Shown: positions 31,667 through 44,658 of the stretch, in pieces
Numbering within the stretch: position 1 is the first letter of the stretch
Layout of the letters: each line of letters starts with the position of its first letter
NCBI GenBank assembly: GCA_020740775.1
Contig: JAHEWK010000012.1
Span: 310,001-374,000 of the forward strand
Origin: Ilyonectria destructans
Lineage: Eukaryota; Ascomycota; Sordariomycetes; Hypocreales; Nectriaceae
Direction of reading: 5' to 3'
DNA length: 64,000 bases
Program-made: the position numbers and the translations under genes
The notes under the pieces: model-generated
What the model was told of the DNA's origin: nothing
The model's input: the letters and a program-made list of their open reading frames with translations, nothing else
Databases searched by the model: none

Positions 31667-34600
31667 GGCGTAAGCGGATTCGAAGGGCAGAACACACTGA
31701 GCTCAGCGTTCTCGATGCGGAGGAGCTTCCAGAGCTGGTCGTTTGGGGCCGGAGCAGGTGGAGGTGCGGGCGGCGGGCAGGCTGTGGTGGGGCAGTTGGC
31801 GGTTACCTGAAGGTGGGGAACAAGCGCCGCAGCGCTCTAGGGTAAGGCGCTTCTAGGCTCGAGGCGCTCTCTCACGCACAATGAGACAATGAGATAGGAA
31901 TAGAACAGTTCTGCCACCAAACCCCGGTGGCAAGTTCTCGGATCCGGCGACCCCGGATTACGTCTGCTAGACTACATCCTCCGATGCCGGTATTGGGAAT
32001 AAGCAACTGGCAGCGCCGTATTGTCTATTACCGAGCACATTGCATCACATCGTTGTTGTCGATTACGCAGCACATTGCATGGCATTTCTAGCGGCGGCCG
32101 ACTCTCACTTAACCTTGGTTTGCCTGAAGATAGACAACGGTCCACAGTATGACCGGGCCGGATGGGACGACGCCAATGTTGAGATGTTTACTCCAGGCTT
32201 TCGGCCGATTGTTGTGACAAGCTATGATGTGGTGCTGCTGGTCTGATAATCTGTGGCATTGGATTGGACAGAAAGGTACCTAGTATTACAGGGATGTGGC
32301 CGTTGCAACTGGCGATTCGCCCGCAGGACGTCTCGGAGGATACTGGCCAGAAAACCGCGCGATTCACGCAGGGATAATTCAGCTCGCCGAGATGCTAAGA
32401 GATAGGGCCTCGTCGTCTAGAAGTCTCGGACGAAAGAAGGATGGATATCGGCATCTGCAGTGTCGTCATCTCACCGCCTGACCGGGTTCTTGGTCGCCCG
32501 AGTGGCTGGAACTTGTGTTATTCCCGTCGTCTTCTAGAACCCCGGAAACGCAATCAAGGTTGCAGAAAGTGAGGGTTTCCACAATAACACATCGTCAAGA
32601 GGCGAACCGCACGATCTCCAACCAGCATTAGTGTCAACCCTCCCTTCTGTAGTGGCCGCATGCTTGAAGGCTGGACCCTTGATTTCCCCGGCATTCAAAA
32701 GACCCTGAGTCGATAATGACGTCCTGGGACGGATACCGGCAGCGTCGGGTGCTACCAGCAAGTGAGTCAATAATAATAGAGTGAATATGGCATTTCAACA
32801 TCGCCGTCTTCGGCACCGATAGGGCGGACGATTCATGCGTCGATGAGATGCAACGCTGACGAATAGGACAAGGGTTGCGCCACTTGTGTCAGCGGCAAAA
32901 CTCCGAGATGGACAAGAAGGAAGCACGAGCATCGGGAATTCGGAATGACAACGATAGAGGACACTCAAAGGCTGAACTTAATTGATGGTGATTCAACTAA
33001 AAGGATTCCGAGGTGGATGATGGAATGCATCTATTCTCGGAATCCCATTTAAATTTAGAGTAGCATTGTTGAAAATCCCGTAGAAGCAGTTGAAACAAAG
33101 CTTCGATGCCAAGCTTTTTGTTGCCAAGACATATCCAAATCGGGTTTCCATCCTAGGGCACCACCATTTCACTCTCCACTGTAAACCAGCCAAAAAAAAA
33201 GACTAGAAAAGAAGAATAGAGATATGGACCGACCGGCCCAGGGCTGCACCTGCCAGGCACCATTTCCACCAATGACACGGCGGCGGGATTAGACAAGGGG
33301 ACAAGGGGCTCTGAATGTGGACGTTTGATCTGGCACCCCGACCCGAGAGTTCGTTGCCGAACTGAACGCTTGTTCTGGCAGAAATGCTTGGCGCCAAGAT
33401 GAAGCCGGCGGCCGAAACCCGTAGGGCCAGAGGGCAGAGATGTGGAAAAGCAAGGGAGTGATGTCATGTCGAGTGCCGGGCGACCCATGGTGGATGGGAT
33501 GGACCCCTGCATGTCGTGAGGTGAGGGTTCTCAGTAGCGGCCCACGAGCGCGGTGAAAGGACACTGGAGTTTCGAGGGGACGGACAAATGCATTTTTAGT
33601 GCCTCTTTGGTCTGGCGCAAGTTCAAAGCACACAGTGCACAGGGCATCGTCGTTCCAAGTTCACCATGCTACTGTGCGTTGTGCGTCGCGCGTGCTACTT
33701 CGTACATACGAGATTTGGAGCCCCTACCAGGCCTCTGCCGACCCTGTGGGCTCCCTGTGGCGCCGCCGAAAGCCCCAAGAACGACGGAAACCTGGTCGCT
33801 GCCACACAGTGCACCGCAAGGAAGAGCAAAGCGGCCGACAGCACGGGCGCAAGCCGACCGTGGCGCGTCGGGCGATGTCCGTCTCTCCCGGAGCCGAAGG
33901 TCGTCAGTGGCCGCCCAGGGTGGGCTCCAGAATTAAGGTTCTCTCCTCGTCGCTGCTGGACGCGGTTGGGTCGAAGAACGACGGCGGCGCTCTGTTGTCT
34001 CGTTAGCGAACCGTCGTCTTTTCTCCGCCTGAGGGTTGTGGTCTGTACGATGGCGTAACCTTGCAGGACGCGAGTGGGTGGGCTGTCGGGGATTCCGCCC
34101 GTGTGCTGAGTCAAATTGCCTTGTCGACGATTTGGCTGAGTGTTTCGTCTGTGTTTTTGGTCGGTGGATGTGTGCGTGCGTGTGGTCTCGCGTGCGGTCT
34201 CCCCCCAAAACCCACTGGTCGTCTACAGGCTAAGTTACGGCTCATGGGGTCGTCCAAAGGGACCTTATTTCCATCAAAGTTCGGCCCGTTTTCTCCTCTG
34301 GCCGTTGTTGGCTCGATCGAGTCTCTTTGTCGGACTGTCCGGGGGCGGGAATGCAGACTCGGAAAGTCTGGGGGGAGGGGGAATAGAGTTGGGAGTTCGT
34401 CATTCTAAGTAGATGGTGGCATTTGTCAACGTGTGCCTTTCTGCCGTCATCATCATGGTCATCCTCACCATCCTCACCATCTTCACCCACGGACGACAGT
34501 AATTACAGGTACAGCTCCATGCTGAGAATACTGAGCGGGTACCTTGATACGTGTAGCAGACGTACCTGGGTACTGGCTACGGCTCCTAATCCGAGATGAG

Positions 34601-34791
34601 CTCACCGGGCACAGTGCCCGCGTATAACACGGGAACAACTCGCTTCTCCACACACGCTCGAGTCCTTAGTCCTCACTCCTGCGTGGGATTTCCCGCCCTC
34701 ACGCAGTCCAAGTGCAAGTCGCAAGTCCCTCCCCCCAGCTCGGGTCCGCTCCTTTTTCAGAGTTGCATGCATGGAGTTGGGCCCTTTTTAG

Positions 34792-34807
34792 CCCCCCCCC
34801 CCCCCCC
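34792..34807. repeat. Homopolymer of 16 cytosines
   Basis: An uninterrupted C16 run in non-coding DNA following a T-rich patch. Its exact length is prone to sequencing error. Confidence 0.85.
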
Positions 34808-36469
34808 ATCGTAGGATGGAGATCTGGCTGACGAGGGCAGACGGTCTCGAACATTGCCCTATTGCCTCCCCCATGCCCCGAGGTGCCCCCCATCCGAATT
34901 GCGCCAGGTCCCCTAAGGAAGCCATATCCAGCCTCCATGGTCTGTGTTGTCTGCATGTCCTGCTGCATGTCCCTCTGCATGCCCCCTCCTGCCCCATCTG
35001 CTGACCCTTCTTCGCTTTTCGCGGCTGGTATTGCTCTTCTTGTGCGGGCCTACGTCGTTCGTTCGTTCGTTTGTTCATTACCTTAACCTTACCTCAGTAT
35101 GTGTACCAATCTAGGTTGGCACCGTCGAAAAGGTACACCGGAGAGCTGGCCCCTGGGTCTCCCCTTTGGGCCAGGCCTGAGAAATTCCTCTAAGCCAAAC
35201 CTTGGGCTTGACGGAGGAGGGAGACGCGTACGTCGATGATGAGGAGAATTGGCGAGTCCAATGGCACCTCAGTGTTCGTACGCCCGTAGATTCCACGGGG
35301 GATTCGAGGCCTGTGGCTGGGGCTTTGGGGCGCTGGACTGGCACCTCGCTGCCACTGGCGCGCGCTCCTGAGACTGTTCGGTTGAGCTTATTCCACGATG
35401 CCCCTCTCCCCCTCTCCCCCTGTGCCCTGCCTGTCCTGGCCGTGGCCGCCAGTGTCCCCCTACTAAATCTGCTGTTGTTTTACGGAGACGGGCTGCACCG
35501 CTGCACAGCCCGGATGGTGGAGGTTGCCTCCATCCTCACCGTTGTCCCTGTCCCGTCGACCCAGGCCGGCCAGACACTTAGGTTCCGTGTTAGCCGTCCA
35601 CGGGGGTGGGAGGAGGGAGGACGGCAGCACTTCCACACCCATGTGGTTGGGCGTCCTGATTGATTCGACCACCACGCGCAGACGCACGACAGGCACACAC
35701 GAGCAGCGAGACTGAGAGAGACAGCCGGAGCGACAGCGGGCTACCGGAGGCGCTCCCCTGGCCCACCAATCCCGGCGACGAGTACGTACGCCGTCCGATC
35801 GTCTCAATTCAATTCGTATGGCTCCAGCAGTCTAGAGCCGATCCGCAACAAATCGCTCTCGGTCTTTTGCACCGTGCGAGAAAAACCACAACATCCTCAA
35901 GCCACAGGGCAAGCAATTCTCGGCCTCTCGCCTTCTGCCTCCTTGCAACATCCACCTCGACCCCCATCGCATCCGCATCTCATCCCATGCCATCATCGCG
36001 CGCTATCTGGCTCGCGCCAATTCGGACATCGGATATCGGACTTGACGCTGGGGCGTCGACACGTCCCTTCCATCCCCCATCCTCCGGCCGGCTGCTGAAC
36101 TGGGCTGGCCTGGGCTGGGTGTGGGTTCCTTGGTTCTTTGGTTCCTTGTCTTTGTCTCTTTACCCAGTTGGGACACCTCCAAAAAGAACCCTGTCGTGTT
36201 CTTCGGGGTTTCTCTAGTCGCCTCATCCACTCCACCAGCAGGTTACTACTACGTAGGTGCCGTACATGCTCCGTAGCCGCAGCCCGTGGCACCTCTTTCC
36301 AGCGACTTTATTACTTTCCCCCTTGGCCCATCTCGTCCTTGTCGTTTGCCAGTCCGTCCAGAGTCTCTTGCCCCTTGACTCCTTATCTAACTGGATCTCG
36401 CGCGTTTCCCCCCACGGCATTTCCCCTCTCCGCCTTGCCCTCGTCTCACTCTCGCTCTCGCTCACGTCG

Positions 36470-36520
36470 CCCTATTCTCTTGGCCCTATTCTCTTGGCCC
36501 TGTCTCTTGGCCCTGTCTTC
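36470..36520. repeat. CCCTATTCTCTTGG tandem repeat
   Basis: Two perfect 14-bp units followed by a 13-bp variant (CCCTGTCTCTTGG) and a partial fourth, in the CT-rich leader/promoter of the zinc-cluster gene. Confidence 0.8.
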
Positions 36521-37257
36521 AAGGCCTTGGCTGCTTGGTCTCGCTCTTGGCACTCGCTCTGTCGCCCATTTTTTTTTCTTGGACGAGCGCCTTGACCCAT
36601 TTACCGCCGCTGTCACTGTCCCTGGCACTGTGCGCCCGCCGCCGACCCGCGTATCGCTGTACCGTGCTGCCCGTACCGTGCTCGCCGGCACACTGTCCTA
36701 CGCCCCCCAAGGACGCCAGCAAACGCCAGCGCCAAAACGCCGCCCCGAGCCTGACAGCGCTCTCCACTCGCTGCGCTGCACTCTGCACAGCGCTGACTGA
36801 CCAGACGGCCCACCGATTCCCTCATACCTCGCGCGTTCCGCTCTGTTCTGGGCTCGCTCGCTCGCTGTCGCCCTCCCGCCCCGGTCGCGAAATCCGCTTG
36901 AGGTTCCCTCGCCATCCCGCTCCTCAGTCACCTACAACCTCTCCCTCACCACCAACACCACAACCTCGTCGCCATCCCGCCCTGTCGCTCGTCTCTGCGG
37001 GAGCTGCGTTGACGTCCCGCCCGCTGATGGCCTAGGCCCGCGACTCTTGGGGCAATTGGGACATGGGCTTGCCGCTGGCCTTGCATTCTACGCCCCTGCA
37101 ACTCGAGTCTCGTTTCGCTGGATCCCCCCCTCGATCACCCGCCCGCCGTCGCCTCTAACGCACTCGCTGTCGCTGTCGCTACCCGTCGCCTCACCTCCAT
37201 CCGCAACAATAGTCCTCGCTCGCCAGTTTGAACAGCGGCCTTCGTGCCCGAGAAAAG

Positions 37258-37534
37258 GTGAGCACCGTCCCAGCCTCTGTCTGAACAGACGCTCCCAAAT
37301 CTCTACATGCACGAATGCCTGCGCATGCACCTACCAACGCCCACCGCGGCTCCGTCGCTGGTGGTGCTTGGTGCTTGGTGCTGCTGTGCTTGGTCCTCAG
37401 GTGCATAGCGCAAGGTCCCTCTTCATCCCCCAGCGCCATCCATCTTCTCCCCTCCACCCCAGGCGCCCAGCGCCCAGCGCCTCCATCTTCATCATCGCCA
37501 TCACCATCGCCATCGTTTTGCTGACCCCGTCTAG
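37258..37534 (+). other. Probable 5'-leader intron of the zinc-cluster regulator
   Basis: GAAAAG|GTGAGC at 37258 is a good donor, and CTGACC followed by CCGTCTAG at 37534 is a good branch site and acceptor, six bases before the ATG. The 277-nt interval contains out-of-frame ATGs that splicing would remove. Inferred from signals alone. Confidence 0.55.
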
Positions 37535-37540
37535 CCTGAA

Positions 37541-40500
37541 ATGTCGCCTGATGTCGCCGAGGACGACCCTGGCCAGGCGTCGACCAACGACTGGCAGGCC
37601 AACGACGCACCATCGCCATCTCTCAGCGCCAAGTCGGACAATGAAGACGACGATGGTAACAACTCGATCGACGCGCCATCTCAGCCCATCCAAAAACGAC
37701 GACGAGTGACTCGCGCCTGTGACGAATGCCGCCGCAAGAAGATTAAGTGCGATGGCAAACAACCTTGCACGCACTGCTCCGTCTACAGTTACGGTATGAT
37801 TCGCCATTTATGCTTCCTCTTTGGGTCTCTTGTCGACTCATGAATCCTCTCAATTACGCGACGCCTCACCACAGACCTCGAGCTGACAAACTTCCTCTCA
37901 GAATGCACATACGATAAACCTTCAAATCGAAGGAGAAACCCCGCACCACAATATATCGAAGCCCTCGAAAGCCGCCTACAACGGGCCGAGTCGCTGCTTC
38001 ACAAGTTCATGCCCGACGTCGATCTGGCCGACCCCAATCTGGATCCAGCTATCCAGCAAGAATTTCACAACCGCGAAAATGCCCGCTCTAGCTCCAAGGC
38101 TCGGCAAATCTTGCATACTCCTCAGTCGCAACACTCTCAGCTCGTTCAGCCCGACCCCAACGAAGCTCACCTCACCTCCATGATTGATTCCATCGGACAA
38201 CTTGAGTTAGACGACCGAGGAGGCTGGGATTTCCATGGAGTCTCGTCCGGTGCCGTTTTCCTGAAGCGAATGAAGGAGCATTTCCGAGGGATGCTAGGCC
38301 CCGTGGGAAAGACCCCCTTCATGGCACGACCTGATCGAACTCCCGGCCTCGCGAACCTCGACTCACCTTCGCCGGCCGCTCACTCTCCATTCTCCGCCGT
38401 ACCCTCTTGTCCTGAGCTCCCGCCTAAGGAGGTGGCCCGTAAGCTCTGCTACTACTCCCTCAGCTGCGCGACATGTCTTGTCCGTATCGTCCACGTTCCG
38501 ACGTTCTACGAGAACTTTGAAAAGTTGTACGAAAAACCGCTCGACAACCTGTCCCAGGATGAAACACACTTCCTGGGACTCCTGTTTGCTGTCATGGCCT
38601 TGGGCTGTATGTACAACAACTTGGACGATGATTCGGGAGGCGGCATGGCCTTCCGGGAAGCCAGTGAGGAAGGGTAAGACCAACTTTTAAATGCCAATTA
38701 TCAGATGATGCTAACTCATCGTGACAGAATTAAATACTATAACTCGGCACGAGCCCTCCTGCAAGACATAACGGAGTGCCGCGACCTCACCTCATTACAG
38801 GCTCTCCTGTTTATCATTCTTTTCCTCCAAGCCACATCAAATCTCAGCGGCTGCTACTCTTTTGTCGGTATCGCTCTCCGCTCAGCGCTACGAATAGGCC
38901 TCCACCGACACCTGCAACACGAGAAGCTCAACACAATCGAGGAAGAAGTACGAAAACGCGTCTTCTACGTGATACGACAGATGGACATTTATGTTTCAAC
39001 CTTGCTCGGCTTTCCCCTCCTCCTCAACGTCGACGATATCGATCAGCCTTTTCCTGCCGAAGTCGATGACGAATTCATCACACCCACGGGAATCCTGCAG
39101 CCGCCTATCGGGACGTCTTCCTTCTTCGAAGCCTTCAACGCTCACTCCCAGCTGATGGAGATTCTCTCTAAAATTACGAAATACGTCTACCCGATGAAGG
39201 GTCTGGGCCAGAGCGTCATGAAGGACAACAAGCCGACATCAACTTACCTCATCAGCTACGGACGGATCAAGGAAATCGAAGCCGATTTGCACTCTTGGTT
39301 TGAGAGGCTCCCACAGAACTGGCGTCCGAGCGCCGACGGTCCGATTGAAGTCGTACGGTACGTTTTAGTCAATCTCATAGCTTGTCTCACAAAAGTCCTA
39401 ACTTGATATTCAGGGTTCGCCATCTGCTGAGGTTTGCCTATGCGCACGTGCAGCTGGTTCTGTATCGACCGTTCCTACACTACGTATCTCCCCGTCTCAG
39501 CCAAGGGACCAAGGTCGATGAGCTATCATACGCTTGCGCAGCGGCGGCAATCAGTGTGTCTCGCAATATTGTGCACATTGGTCTCGAGATCCGCAAGCAG
39601 CGTGTTCTGAGTGGACCATATTGGTTCATGCTTTACACCGAGTTCTTTGCCGTCCTCTCTCTGGTATTCTATGCTACCGAGAACCCCGAGAAGCCAGGAT
39701 CTGGCGAGGTGTTGGCCGATGCCCGGGCAGGCAGACAGATGATTGCTGCTTTGGCAGAGAAGAGCATGTCTGCCGAAAGGCTCTCGAATGCTCTCCAGGT
39801 ATGTCATGGAACTATAGCCCCTAACCGACTCTGTACTGACCGATTACGCAGGTTTTGTTTGATCAACTGCCCGATCAATTGGACCCTGGCCGCATGCGAA
39901 CAGTGCCCTCAAAGAAGAGATCGGCGCCAATGGGCCGACCGTCATCGGTTTCATCGCAGCAAACCACGATGCCCACAAGCATGTCATCGCGACAGACGAC
40001 AGACTATGTTCGTGGTACCAGCCAACTCACCAACACCAGCTATGCAACGAGTTTCACGCAGGGCACTATGGACCAAGTGCCGACGACCAGCGGCCCCAGC
40101 TTCCAAGATGGCGCGTTCTCGTCTAACTTTGGAGACTTCATATCCTTGGACATGCAGGCCCGGCATACGCCCGAATCTACCAGCACAGCGACCAGCTCGC
40201 AGCGCAACCCATACCCAGCGCAGCCGCTCGGTATCCAAAACCCCGTGAACAAGCTCGACTCGCTCATGTTCCCATCGGAAGATCCATTTGCTTATCCCAA
40301 CCAACCGATGATGGAGCTGGGATACCCTGGGAAATCGGACCCGCCGAGCAGCGTGTCAGACCAAGGAGGCCAGGATATGCAGCTGTTCCTAACGGGTACA
40401 TTTGACGATGTGGAGAGCCAGATCTTCGGACAGCCCCCGCCGTATATGATGCACCAGCAAGGCCAGCCAGTAATGAACCTGTCGAACCAGATGTTTGACC

Positions 40501-40760
40501 CTGGCATGATGGGGATGCAAGCTTCCCCGAGCCACCCCATGGTACCGCACCAGCGACACCCGCAGGCGCAGGCGCAGTCAAGTGTTCGTGGGCAGCACCC
40601 GCCGCACCCACAGCACCCAGCGCACTTGATGGCAAGTCGACGAGCGCACACGCAGCGGCACCAGGAGAGGCAAATTCAACAGATGTTTACGGAGCAAGGC
40701 ATGCAGGCGGACTGGGGGAGTTTCTTTGGTTCTGGACGGGGAGGATTTCAAGGCATGTAA
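37541..40760 (+). CDS. Zn(II)2Cys6 binuclear-cluster transcription factor with fungal-specific TF domain
   Basis: Five exons (37541-37793, 37902-38673, 38728-39357, 39414-39798, 39852-40760) encode 982 aa. The DNA-binding cluster has six cysteines at residues 60, 63, 70, 76, 79 and 86 (CX2CX6CX5CX2CX6C) in [18 protein letters not shown], followed by the linker [20 protein letters not shown], which leads into a dimerisation coiled coil. The middle homology region spans exons 2-4, including [20 protein letters not shown] and [20 protein letters not shown]. The last 280 residues are rich in Gln, Met, Pro and His and probably activate transcription. The cluster resembles yeast Asg1/Tea1-type regulators ([13 protein letters not shown]), but target genes cannot be told. 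Acts in the nucleus. Preceded by the longest gene-free stretch in the window. Confidence 0.93.
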
Positions 40761-42219
40761 CGGTCGCTACATTGATACCCATTTTACGACACGGGAGGCG
40801 TGCAGGCGCCGGATACTTTTGCAGGTGTGAGGAGAAGTGAGAAGAGGAAGAGGGAGAGGAGGAGTAGCAGAGGATGATGAACAGGTAAAGGGGGAAGAAG
40901 AGTTGGGACACGGAACGCCACTGCAAAGGTCAAAAATCGGCGGCATTGCTTAGAGGGGCCTGGCAAATAGACGGAGCAACCTTTTTGGAAATGTATATAC
41001 GGAAGCAAGCGGGATTGTCACTTGGAAATGATGACGAACCGGAAGCAGGGGAATGATGACTTGGAGTGTGAAATCATTTTTGGATACTGGATGTATTGAT
41101 GAGAGATGGGGGCTGCATCTAAATGTAGATATAATGATGATACATCTGTTGACCATCTGATGATTAAATGAACTCATTGAATTGTGAATTAGTCTTTGAC
41201 AGTTTGATGAAGAACCCACAGAGGACTTGAGCTGTACCCCAGCTTCGTTTCGTACCAGACCGAGACGAGTCAGGCGGGTGACAACCGCGAGACGACCGGC
41301 TCAGGATGCCGGTTCTGTCGCCCAAAGACCTACCTACCGACTCATGCCGCCGATTCGGTGCCGCGCACAGTGTTATGTCCGACATGTCCGGCACGGAGCT
41401 TCCGACCAGGGCGCGCAGGAGAGAGATGGGAGTCGGCGGCGAGATCCGCTGTCCTCCGCTACCCGCCCGCCGTTAGCTATAGCCGAGTTGGAGATGACGG
41501 GTGTAACCTTGAAGCCTCGTCCCTGGCCTTTTGTGTACGTGGTACGTACGCATGTAGTAATTATCCTTCCTGTGAATGGTCCCGCTGAAGAGGGAGACGA
41601 CAGGCATGTGCCTGTGATCTGGGGAAAGCACTGGACACGGGTTCCAGGGCAAAAGTCCCCGGCACCTTTACTCGGCTCGGATTTCGGCGTGGACACGTAC
41701 GTACTATGGATGTACCCAGGCGCTGTAATTGCCGTCCGTGCTGGTGCTGCACGATAGCACGATGGCACGGTAGCGAGCGTAGGCAATCCTGTCGCAGTGC
41801 TTGGTCTTGTTGCGTTGCACAACCGCGGTAATAGTACGCAGTATGTATCAAAGCTGAGTTTCGTATCCTTATCTTTATCGTATTGACGGCTCTGCCTCTG
41901 GAACATCTGCCGCTAAGCTCACCTAAGCAAGTCGTCCGTAGTGCTGCGATAGGGAACGCCTGTCCGGGCGTCCACCCATCTGCTGCCGCTAATCTGGACC
42001 CGGCCGCACTCAACCCACTCATCCACTCGCTGACTGACGACATCGCTGCTTTGTTGAGCTCGACGACCGGCGACGCTCGTTCATCCGCGCTCTCTGAATT
42101 GTCTCGTTGTGTTTCACCTGGAAGCGACAGGGGATTAGAGCGAAAGCGACAGCGAACGCGAGTGCGCATGTCTGAGAGCAGAATAGGAAGCCGAACGGAA
42201 CCGCTTATTGGACACCGCC
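40761..42219. promoter_or_regulatory. Intergenic region zinc-cluster regulator / aminopeptidase
   Basis: These 1.46 kb hold the 3' flank of the regulator (AT-rich around 41040-41210) and the promoter of the aminopeptidase. A 250-codon antisense frame over 41561-42313 is low in family features and overlaps the aminopeptidase start, so I do not call it. No repeats of note. Confidence 0.5.
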
Positions 42220-44154
42220 ATGGCGACCCAGCTGCCGAAGCCGATTTGCGGGGAGCCAGCATCCGCTTCAGCTTCAGCACCGGTTTCAGCACGTGCCGAT
42301 AGACCCGGACCACTCGACTATGAACTGGTGCTGGAGGATGAGTTTGACGCCTTGTAAGAAAACCCTGGTTGACTGATTAGCTTCAAGCCAGAGGAGCTAA
42401 CACGGCGCATAGGTCTGTTGAGGTGAAGAAGGGCGACCAACTCCAAAGCAGCACTACCAGCAGCACTACCAGCAGCACCAACAAGTATCCCGGTATGCGT
42501 TTGACACATATTCTTTGACTACCTTGCTATTTGATCTCTATCCTCATATAGACGGAGTTATAATACTTCCTTGTCCAATATCAAGCTGCTAACCTTCACA
42601 TAGCTAAACTCCACGCCCGCAAGGTCGCGGCCGAACTCGGCGTCAGTGATGGCCTCATTTTCCTCCCCGGCGAGCCAACTCGTCTCTACGAGGACTCGGA
42701 TCAGTCGCCTCCCTTCAAGCAGCGTAGATAGTACGCTCATATTCCTCCCGTCCCTCCCGGACTTGTTGAATCCTCTCTGACCAAGTGAATAGCTTCTACT
42801 ACTTGACGGGTGCTGACTTCCCCGACTGCGCCGTCACCTACGAAATCGCCACTGACCGCCTCACTCTCTGGATCCCCTATGTTGAGCCGCGCCAGGTTCT
42901 CTGGTACGGTGCCACGCCGGATGCTGCCGAGGCCATGCGCTCCTACGACGTGGACGACGTTCGTTACACGGCTCAGCTGTCCAAGTTCCTCCACAGCCAG
43001 CTCCGTCCAGCCACTACGCTGTACATCTTGCACCCCGATCAGGTCCCCAAGTTGGCTGATCGCCCTCGCGGCCAGACGCACATCAACTACTCCAAGTTGC
43101 GTCCCGCCATGGACCAGGCCCGTGTTATCAAGACCGACTATGAGGTTGCGCTTATCCGCCGCGCCGCCCTCATCTCGTCCGCTGCCCACCGCGCGGTTGC
43201 TGAGAAACTCCTGACCATGCGCAACGAGCAAGACGTTGAGGCCGTACTCATTGCCGAGTGCACTGCCCGCGGCGCCCACGCCCAAGCCTATCCCATCATC
43301 GCTGGCGCGGGAACTAACGCTTCGACGCTTCACTACGACGCCAATAACCAACCGCTCGAAGGTAAGCAGCTGATCGTTATCGACGCCGGCTGCGAGTTCC
43401 AGTGCTACGCCAGTGACATCACCCGCACGCTGCCCATCTCGGGCTCCTTCACCACCGAGGCCGCCGCCATCCATGCCATCGTCCAGCGCATGCAGGACGA
43501 GTGTATCGCCCGCATCCGCCCGGGCTGCATCTTCTACGCGCTGCACCTGCACGCCGCCGACGTGGCTATCCGGGGTCTGTTGAAGCTAGGCATCCTCGTC
43601 GGCAGCTTCGATGAGATCCAAAAGGCCGGTACCGTCGCCGCCTTCTTCCCGCACGGCTTGGGACACCATGTCGGCTTGGAGGTCCATGATGTGACCGGCA
43701 CCGACCGTCTGCTGATGCGCGAGAGCTTTCATATCGAGGGCGGTAAGCGCGAGATGGTGACCCCGACAACGTTGACCGGACTGCGACGCATGGCATCTGC
43801 TCCGCCGCCTTACAAGGGACGACAAGCCCTCCGACCGAACATGATTGTGACGGTTGAGCCAGGGATGTAAGTTATTCTCGTCCTCCAGCGACTGTCCACC
43901 GTCTGGGATACACATGCACTAACACATTTCTCAGTTACTTCTGCCGGCCCTTCATCGAGGGTTACTTCCTCAGCAACGCCGCACACGCCCAGTTCATCGA
44001 CCGTGAAATTCTCGAGAACTACTACGACGTCGGCGGCGTGCGCATCGAAGACGACATCCTGGTCACGGAGCACGGACATGAGAACATCTCGGCCGAGGCG
44101 CCTAAGGGCGACGAGCTGCTGGATGTGATTAATGGAGCCTTTGAGAAGATCTGA
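42220..44154 (+). CDS. Xaa-Pro aminopeptidase (M24B, AMPP-type)
   Basis: Five exons (42220-42353, 42413-42492, 42604-42730, 42793-43866, 43935-44154) give 544 aa. The enzyme family releases an N-terminal residue linked to proline and uses two Mn ions in a pita-bread fold. The N-terminal domain includes [18 protein letters not shown] and [19 protein letters not shown]. The metal ligands are visible: two Asp in [20 protein letters not shown], His in [13 protein letters not shown], Glu in VTVEPGIYFCRPF and Glu in [12 protein letters not shown]. No signal peptide, so probably cytosolic. Exon 2 encodes a short Ser/Thr repeat ([12 protein letters not shown]) in a likely flexible region. It converges on the cargo-lectin gene. 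Confidence 0.95.
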
Positions 44155-44658
44155 TATAATTTTCCTTCTTTCAAGTTGATTTTTCTTTGGGTGTTGGTTT
44201 GGGTGGGCATATGGAGACTAGAGGTGGAACTATCTTTCCCTTTCTTTTTGGGAATTGACTTTACGAGTTGGAGCGAGTATGAATTGTTTTTTTACATGCC
44301 AGGTAATTTGGGCAACCTAGAATGAAACACCCCTGAATATGAACTTCGAAACGTCGAGTTGACAGTCATTTTAACGTGGAAAGTCTTTCATGCTCATTAC
44401 TACCCAAAAAAAACATGATTCTCCCCTCATGTGAAGCCACTGCTTGTAATATACAGGAAACAAGGGCTAACGTAAAATGGAGAGCGTGACATGCCTCAAT
44501 CATTACGCTTGATAACACTCCCACTCATTGCTCCATGCCATTGACAAACTCTCTCGTTTGGTGTTTTCTAGATTCGATTCGATGATTCCGCTGACGCATA
44601 AACAAGAGCTCTTACAAGGCTTTTTACACGACCATGTATAAGACCTTTTGCAAGACCT
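44155..44658. other. Intergenic region between convergent aminopeptidase and lectin genes
   Basis: These 504 bp are AT-rich relative to the neighbours, with T-runs near 44165-44300 that suit the aminopeptidase 3' UTR. No gene or repeat seen. Confidence 0.5.

Larger units (their letters stand above)
31667..37257. other. Gene-poor region of 5.6 kb with probable long leader of the zinc-cluster gene
   Basis: No convincing gene on either strand. Frames up to about 220 codons are Pro/Ser/Arg/Leu-rich shadows of pyrimidine-rich DNA or start at non-ATG codons. From about 35600 on, the plus strand is strongly CT-rich, as expected for a long promoter and 5' leader of the downstream regulator. It contains a 16-base C run, a CCCTATTCTCTTGG repeat, and two copies of AGCACATTGCAT near 32033 and 32067. 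A protein-like minus-strand frame at about 31690-31790 abuts CSN1 but is out of frame with it. Confidence 0.5.

Noticed and set aside
31690..31790. Minus-strand protein-like frame (PAPNDQLWKLLRIENAELSV)
   Set aside because: It directly precedes CSN1 but is out of frame with it, and no splice pair joins it cleanly; could be an unrecognised 5' exon.
35202..35663. 153-codon plus-strand frame
   Set aside because: Starts at a TTG, has no motif, and lies in the CT-rich gene-poor stretch.
41561..42313. 250-codon minus-strand frame
   Set aside because: It overlaps the start of the aminopeptidase gene on the other strand, has no domain pattern, and is compatible with chance in GC-rich DNA.
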